Source: DASWRT01 sp036403035
Lineage (GTDB): Bacteria; Pseudomonadota; Alphaproteobacteria; ATCC43930; CGMCC-115725
Length of the DNA: 7,512 nucleotides
Direction of reading: 5' to 3'
NCBI GenBank assembly: GCA_036403035.1
Contig: DASWRT010000076.1
Span: 1 to 7,512 of the forward strand
Shown here: in pieces, positions 5,210 to 7,512 of the stretch
Numbering within the stretch: the first letter of the stretch is position 1
How the letters are laid out: each line of letters opens with the position of its first letter
The notes under the pieces: model-generated
What the model was told of the DNA's origin: nothing
The model's database searches: none
What the model saw: only the letters and a program-made list of their open reading frames with translations
Translations under genes and position numbers: made by a program

Positions 5210-5806
5210 CTACTGCTGGGGCAGCACCTGGCCGCGGATCTCGCCGCCGGGGTTGGCGGCGGTGTGGATGTTGACGTACCAGCGGCCGGCGAGGAGGTCC
5301 GCCGCCTGCTGGTCGGTCAGGGTCGCCTGTCCTTCGACCGTGCCCTGTTGCGCGCCGCCGGCCGGCACGCCGATCGCGACGGTCACCGGGGCGTTCGCGT
5401 CGGCGGCGCCGGGACCGTGGAAATGCGCTGTGGTCGCGCCGCCGCCGGAGAGGCCGGCATAGGCGAGCTTGAAGCGCATCTGCTGCGTCCGACGCTCGAA
5501 GGTGACGGTGGCGTCGCCGGTCCCGCCCATCATGTTCGGCGGGACCTCGCCGAGCCCGTCGAGATGCGCCGTGAGCGACACGACGCGGCCGGAGGGAGCG
5601 GTGACGGTCGGCGAAGCAATCGGCGCCGCGGCGGCGGACGGCTCGCCGGCCGGCGAGACGCCGCCGCCGGTGCCGGGCGCCGGGGTTTCTGGAGCGGAGG
5701 TGCAGCCGGCGAGCGCCGCCGCGCCGCCGACGGCGGCGGCAAGGGCGAGCGCGGCGAGGGAGCGGCGGCGGCTGGCGTTGGCGTGTTTCGGCATGTCGGG
5801 GACCAT
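5210..5806 (-). CDS. CHRD-domain lipoprotein
   Basis: This is a 198-residue protein with a lipoprotein signal: an Arg-rich start (SRRRS), an alanine-rich core and a lipobox LAGC with the modified Cys at residue 35. A Pro/Ala/Gly-rich linker (about 36-72) leads into a CHRD domain. The domain marks are AHLDGLGEVPP, AHFHGPG (127-133), the ATLTDQQAADLLAGRWYVNI stretch (161-180) and HTAANPGGEIRGQV (181-194). CHRD domains are named after animal chordin; in bacteria they occur in secreted proteins of unsettled function. The LAGC residue after the Cys (Thr) does not suggest retention at the inner membrane, so outer-membrane anchoring is likely. An ATG at 5794 gives a more typical start (MPKHANASRRRS). 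Neither start has a good ribosome binding site, so the choice is open. It is divergent from queC and is followed closely by the M14 gene. Confidence 0.88.
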   Translation of the reverse strand: MVPDMPKHANASRRRSLAALALAAAVGGAAALAGCTSAPETPAPGTGGGVSPAGEPSAAAAPIASPTVTAPSGRVVSLTAHLDGLGEVPPNMMGGTGDATVTFERRTQQMRFKLAYAGLSGGGATTAHFHGPGAADANAPVTVAIGVPAGGAQQGTVEGQATLTDQQAADLLAGRWYVNIHTAANPGGEIRGQVLPQQ

Positions 5807-5916
5807 CGGAGGAACGTGCTGCGCCGCCGATATACAATCGGACCACGGTGCGACTCCAGATGCGCCGAGCGGTCCAGCCCTTGCAAGGTGCGCGGCATCG
5901 CTTTATCTGCCGCGCC
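5807..5916. promoter_or_regulatory. divergent intergenic region between the CHRD gene and queC
   Basis: This 110-base region must hold the start signals of two divergent units. The only A/T-rich words are TATACAAT at 5831-5838 (TACAAT is a 5 of 6 match to a -10 box on the plus strand, and TATATC resembles one on the minus strand) and CTTTATCTG near 5901-5909. The latter lies 15 bases after TTGCAA (5881-5886) and just ahead of the queC ATG. None is paired with a convincing -35 box at normal spacing. No preQ1 riboswitch-like pseudoknot or A-rich tail is seen. Confidence 0.25.
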
Positions 5917-6684
5917 ATGTCCATGCCCCCATCCTCCGCGCCGGCCGCGGCGACGCCGCCCGAAAAGGCGCCCGAGAAAGCTGTCGTGCTGTTCTCGGGC
6001 GGGCAGGATTCGACGGTCTGTCTCGCCTGGGCGCTGGACCGGTTCGACGCGGTCGAGACGGTCGGGTTCGATTACGGGCAGCGCCACCGCGTCGAGCTGG
6101 ACGTGCGGCCGGCGGTGCGCGACGCGATCCGCGACGCCTTCCCGCGCTGGGCGGCGCGGCTCGGCGAGGACCACCTCCTCGATCTCGGCGTGCTCGGGCG
6201 GATCAGCGAGACCGCGCTGACAAGCGAGGCGGAGATCGCGATGGGCGCCAACGGGCTGCCCACCACCTTCGTGCCCGGCCGCAACCTGCTGTTCCTGACC
6301 TTCGCGGCGGCGATCGCCTACCGCCGCGGCGCGAAGCACATCGTCGCCGGCGTGTGTGAGACCGACTATTCGGGCTATCCGGACTGCCGCGACGACACGG
6401 TAAGGGCGATGCAGGTCGCGCTCAATCTCGGGATGGAGGCGCGCTTCGTCGTCCATACGCCGCTGATGTGGATCGACAAGGCGGCGACCTGGGCGCTGAC
6501 GCACCGGCTCGGCGGCGACGCGCTGGTCGAGCTGGTGCGCGAGCACACGCATAGCTGCTACCAGGGCGACCGCGCGCACCGCCACGACTGGGGCTACGGC
6601 TGCGGCGCGTGCCCGGCCTGCGATCTGCGCCGGCAGGGGTGGGAGCGCTACGTCGCCGCCGGGACGACGATGGCAGCGATATGA
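5917..6684 (+). CDS. queC: 7-cyano-7-deazaguanine (preQ0) synthase QueC
   Basis: QueC converts 7-carboxy-7-deazaguanine to preQ0 using ammonia and ATP, in the cytoplasm, in the queuosine pathway. From the ATG at 5917 the protein has 255 residues. The ATP-binding PP-loop SGGQDST is at 27-33, DYGQRH follows near 52-57, and PGRN lies at 120-123. The zinc-binding cysteines are C214 (HSCYQGD) and C229, C232 and C235 in CGACPACDLR. All expected residues are intact. The start is chosen because the family begins shortly before the PP-loop. ATG at 5923 is an alternative, and the GTG at 5848 would add an unusual Arg-rich extension. No clear ribosome binding site precedes 5917, so a leaderless or weakly initiated message is possible. 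The stop overlaps the queE start in ATGA. Confidence 0.96.
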   Translation: MSMPPSSAPAAATPPEKAPEKAVVLFSGGQDSTVCLAWALDRFDAVETVGFDYGQRHRVELDVRPAVRDAIRDAFPRWAARLGEDHLLDLGVLGRISETALTSEAEIAMGANGLPTTFVPGRNLLFLTFAAAIAYRRGAKHIVAGVCETDYSGYPDCRDDTVRAMQVALNLGMEARFVVHTPLMWIDKAATWALTHRLGGDALVELVREHTHSCYQGDRAHRHDWGYGCGACPACDLRRQGWERYVAAGTTMAAI

Positions 6685-7325
6685 GCAGCTACGCGGTCAA
6701 GGAGATCTTCTACACGCTTCAGGGCGAGGGGGCGCAGGCGGGGCGGCCCGCCGTGTTCTGCCGCTTCGCCGGGTGCAACCTGTGGTCCGGCCGCGAGGCG
6801 GACCGCGCCGACGCCGCCTGCCGCTTCTGCGACACCGACTTCGTCGGCATCGACGGGCCGGGCGGCGGCCGTTTCGCCTGCGCCGCCGACCTCGCCGCCG
6901 CGGTGGCGGCGCGCTGGCCGGTCGCCGGAGGCGGACGCCCCTACGTCGTCTGCACCGGCGGCGAGCCGCTGCTGCAGCTCGACGCCGATCTCGTGCAGGC
7001 GCTGCACGAACAAGGCTTCGAGATCGCGATCGAGACGAACGGCACGCAGCCGGCTCCCGACGGCATCGACTGGATCTGCGTCAGCCCGAAGGCGGGAACC
7101 GAGCTGGCGCTGCGGCGCGGCGACGAGCTGAAGCTGGTGGTGCCGCAGGACGGGCTCGATCCGGCCGATTTCGAAGGGCAGGGGCTTGATTTCGCGTACT
7201 GGTTCGTGCAGCCGATGGACGGGCCGGCGCGCGAGGCCAACACGCGCCACGCGATCGAGTGGTGCCTCGCGCATCCGCGCTGGCGGCTCAGCTTGCAGAC
7301 GCACAAGATCACGGGGATCCCGTGA
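6681..7325 (+). CDS. queE: 7-carboxy-7-deazaguanine synthase QueE (radical SAM)
   Basis: QueE is a radical SAM enzyme that contracts the ring of 6-carboxy-5,6,7,8-tetrahydropterin to 7-carboxy-7-deazaguanine. The protein is 214 residues. The 4Fe-4S cluster cysteines are C32, C47 and C50, a C-x14-C-x2-C spacing known from a subgroup of QueE enzymes rather than the classical Cx3Cx2C. Other family marks are FYTLQGEGAQAGRPAVFCRF near the start, TGGEPLLQ (92-99, SAM binding), ETNGT (118-122), the SPKAG segment (135-139) and the closing LSLQTHKITGIP. The ATG at 6681 overlaps the queC stop (ATGA), and no strong ribosome binding site is present, so translation is probably coupled to queC. The stop overlaps the queD start by one base. 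Confidence 0.96.
   Translation: MSSYAVKEIFYTLQGEGAQAGRPAVFCRFAGCNLWSGREADRADAACRFCDTDFVGIDGPGGGRFACAADLAAAVAARWPVAGGGRPYVVCTGGEPLLQLDADLVQALHEQGFEIAIETNGTQPAPDGIDWICVSPKAGTELALRRGDELKLVVPQDGLDPADFEGQGLDFAYWFVQPMDGPAREANTRHAIEWCLAHPRWRLSLQTHKITGIP
7310..7324 (+). promoter_or_regulatory. hairpin over the queD ribosome binding site
   Basis: CACGGG (7310-7315) and CCCGTG (7319-7324) form a perfect 6-base stem around a 3-base loop, ending one base before the queD ATG. It contains the only purine-rich stretch (GGGGA, 7313-7317) that could serve as the queD ribosome binding site and covers most of the queE stop codon. Ribosomes finishing queE would open it, which would make queD translation depend on queE. 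This is inferred from the sequence alone. Confidence 0.4.
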
Positions 7326-7512
7326 TGCGCCGCGCCGGCCGCCTGGAAATCGTCAAGTCGGTGACGTTCGACGCCGCGCACTTCCTGCCGTCCGCGCCGG
7401 AGGGCCATCCGAACCGGCGGATGCACGGCCATTCCTTCCGGCTCGACGTCGCGGTGGCCGGCGAGCCCGACCCGGAGACCGGCGTCATCCTGCATTTCGC
7501 CGAGTTCGAGCG
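7325..7512 (+). CDS. queD: QueD-like 6-pyruvoyltetrahydropterin synthase family protein, N-terminal part (runs off the window)
   Basis: The first 62 codons are present, and the gene continues past the right edge. QueD makes 6-carboxy-5,6,7,8-tetrahydropterin from 7,8-dihydroneopterin triphosphate, the first committed step of preQ0 synthesis. The zinc ligands are visible: H19 in FDAAHFLP and H34 and H36 in MHGHSF, followed by the VAVAGEPDPETGVI strand typical of the family. However, the position of the catalytic cysteine (C27 in E. coli QueD, four residues before HGH) is Asn30 here, in GHPNRRMHGH. The usual Asp of the DFAEL segment is His57 (LHFAEF). The position as third gene of a queCED operon argues for the QueD role, but a variant subfamily of the COG0720 group is possible. 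Confidence 0.88.
   Translation, partial: MRRAGRLEIVKSVTFDAAHFLPSAPEGHPNRRMHGHSFRLDVAVAGEPDPETGVILHFAEFE

Noticed and set aside
3943..5274. 443-codon plus-strand frame over the M14 gene
   Set aside because: It is a mirror of the M14 coding frame with low-complexity Arg/Ala/Gly/Val composition and no recognisable domain. The opposite strand has every catalytic M14 residue.
5848..5916. Upstream GTG start for queC adding 23 residues
   Set aside because: The extension reads as an Arg-rich sequence unlike QueC N-termini, with no ribosome binding site. The ATG at 5917 fits the family better.
5807..5916. preQ1 riboswitch upstream of the que operon
   Set aside because: I see no short GC hairpin followed by an A-rich stretch that could fold back as a pseudoknot and end at the ribosome binding site.

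Overview
The window comes from a very G+C-rich bacterium, most likely an alphaproteobacterium. This is inferred from the strong G/C third-position bias, the style of the hypothetical proteins (for example a start reading MAKAANDNSRRAFLRG), and the short GC-rich palindromic repeats of the CCTTCCCCCGC type between genes. No order or genus can be assigned with confidence. There are nine genes or gene fragments. No RNA gene, insertion sequence, phage gene or CRISPR array is visible.

Layout. Bases 1-338 hold the 3' end of a LysE/RhtB-type amino-acid exporter (+). A minus-strand block follows: a small secreted protein with two cysteines (359-715), a Tat-signal hypothetical protein (843-1283) with a candidate promoter overlapped by a perfect inverted repeat, a LemA family protein (1456-2028), and a multi-membrane-segment M48 (HtpX-like) peptidase homologue (2199-3776). 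Three copies of a short palindromic repeat flank lemA. A 259-base intergenic region (3777-4035) is almost entirely one composite inverted repeat with G-quadruplex-type arms. Next come, also on the minus strand, a cytosolic-carboxypeptidase-like M14 enzyme (4036-5178) and a CHRD-domain lipoprotein (5210-5806), 31 bases apart and probably co-transcribed. From 5917 to the right edge the plus strand carries queC, queE and the start of queD in a tightly overlapping operon.

How the genes work together. QueD, QueE and QueC are consecutive enzymes that turn 7,8-dihydroneopterin triphosphate into preQ0, the precursor of queuosine in tRNA. The gene overlaps (ATGA between queC and queE, TGATG between queE and queD) imply translational coupling. 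LemA and M48 membrane peptidase homologues are often neighbours, and here they form a plausible pair.

The observations most worth following are these: the M48 homologue has lost the metal-binding HExxH motif and the third ligand (pseudo-protease); the QueD start lacks the catalytic cysteine known from E. coli QueD; the composite palindrome lies between the M14 and M48 genes; and an inverted repeat sits on the promoter of the Tat-signal gene. No clearly new multi-gene system is evident. Most of the window is ordinary chromosomal content.
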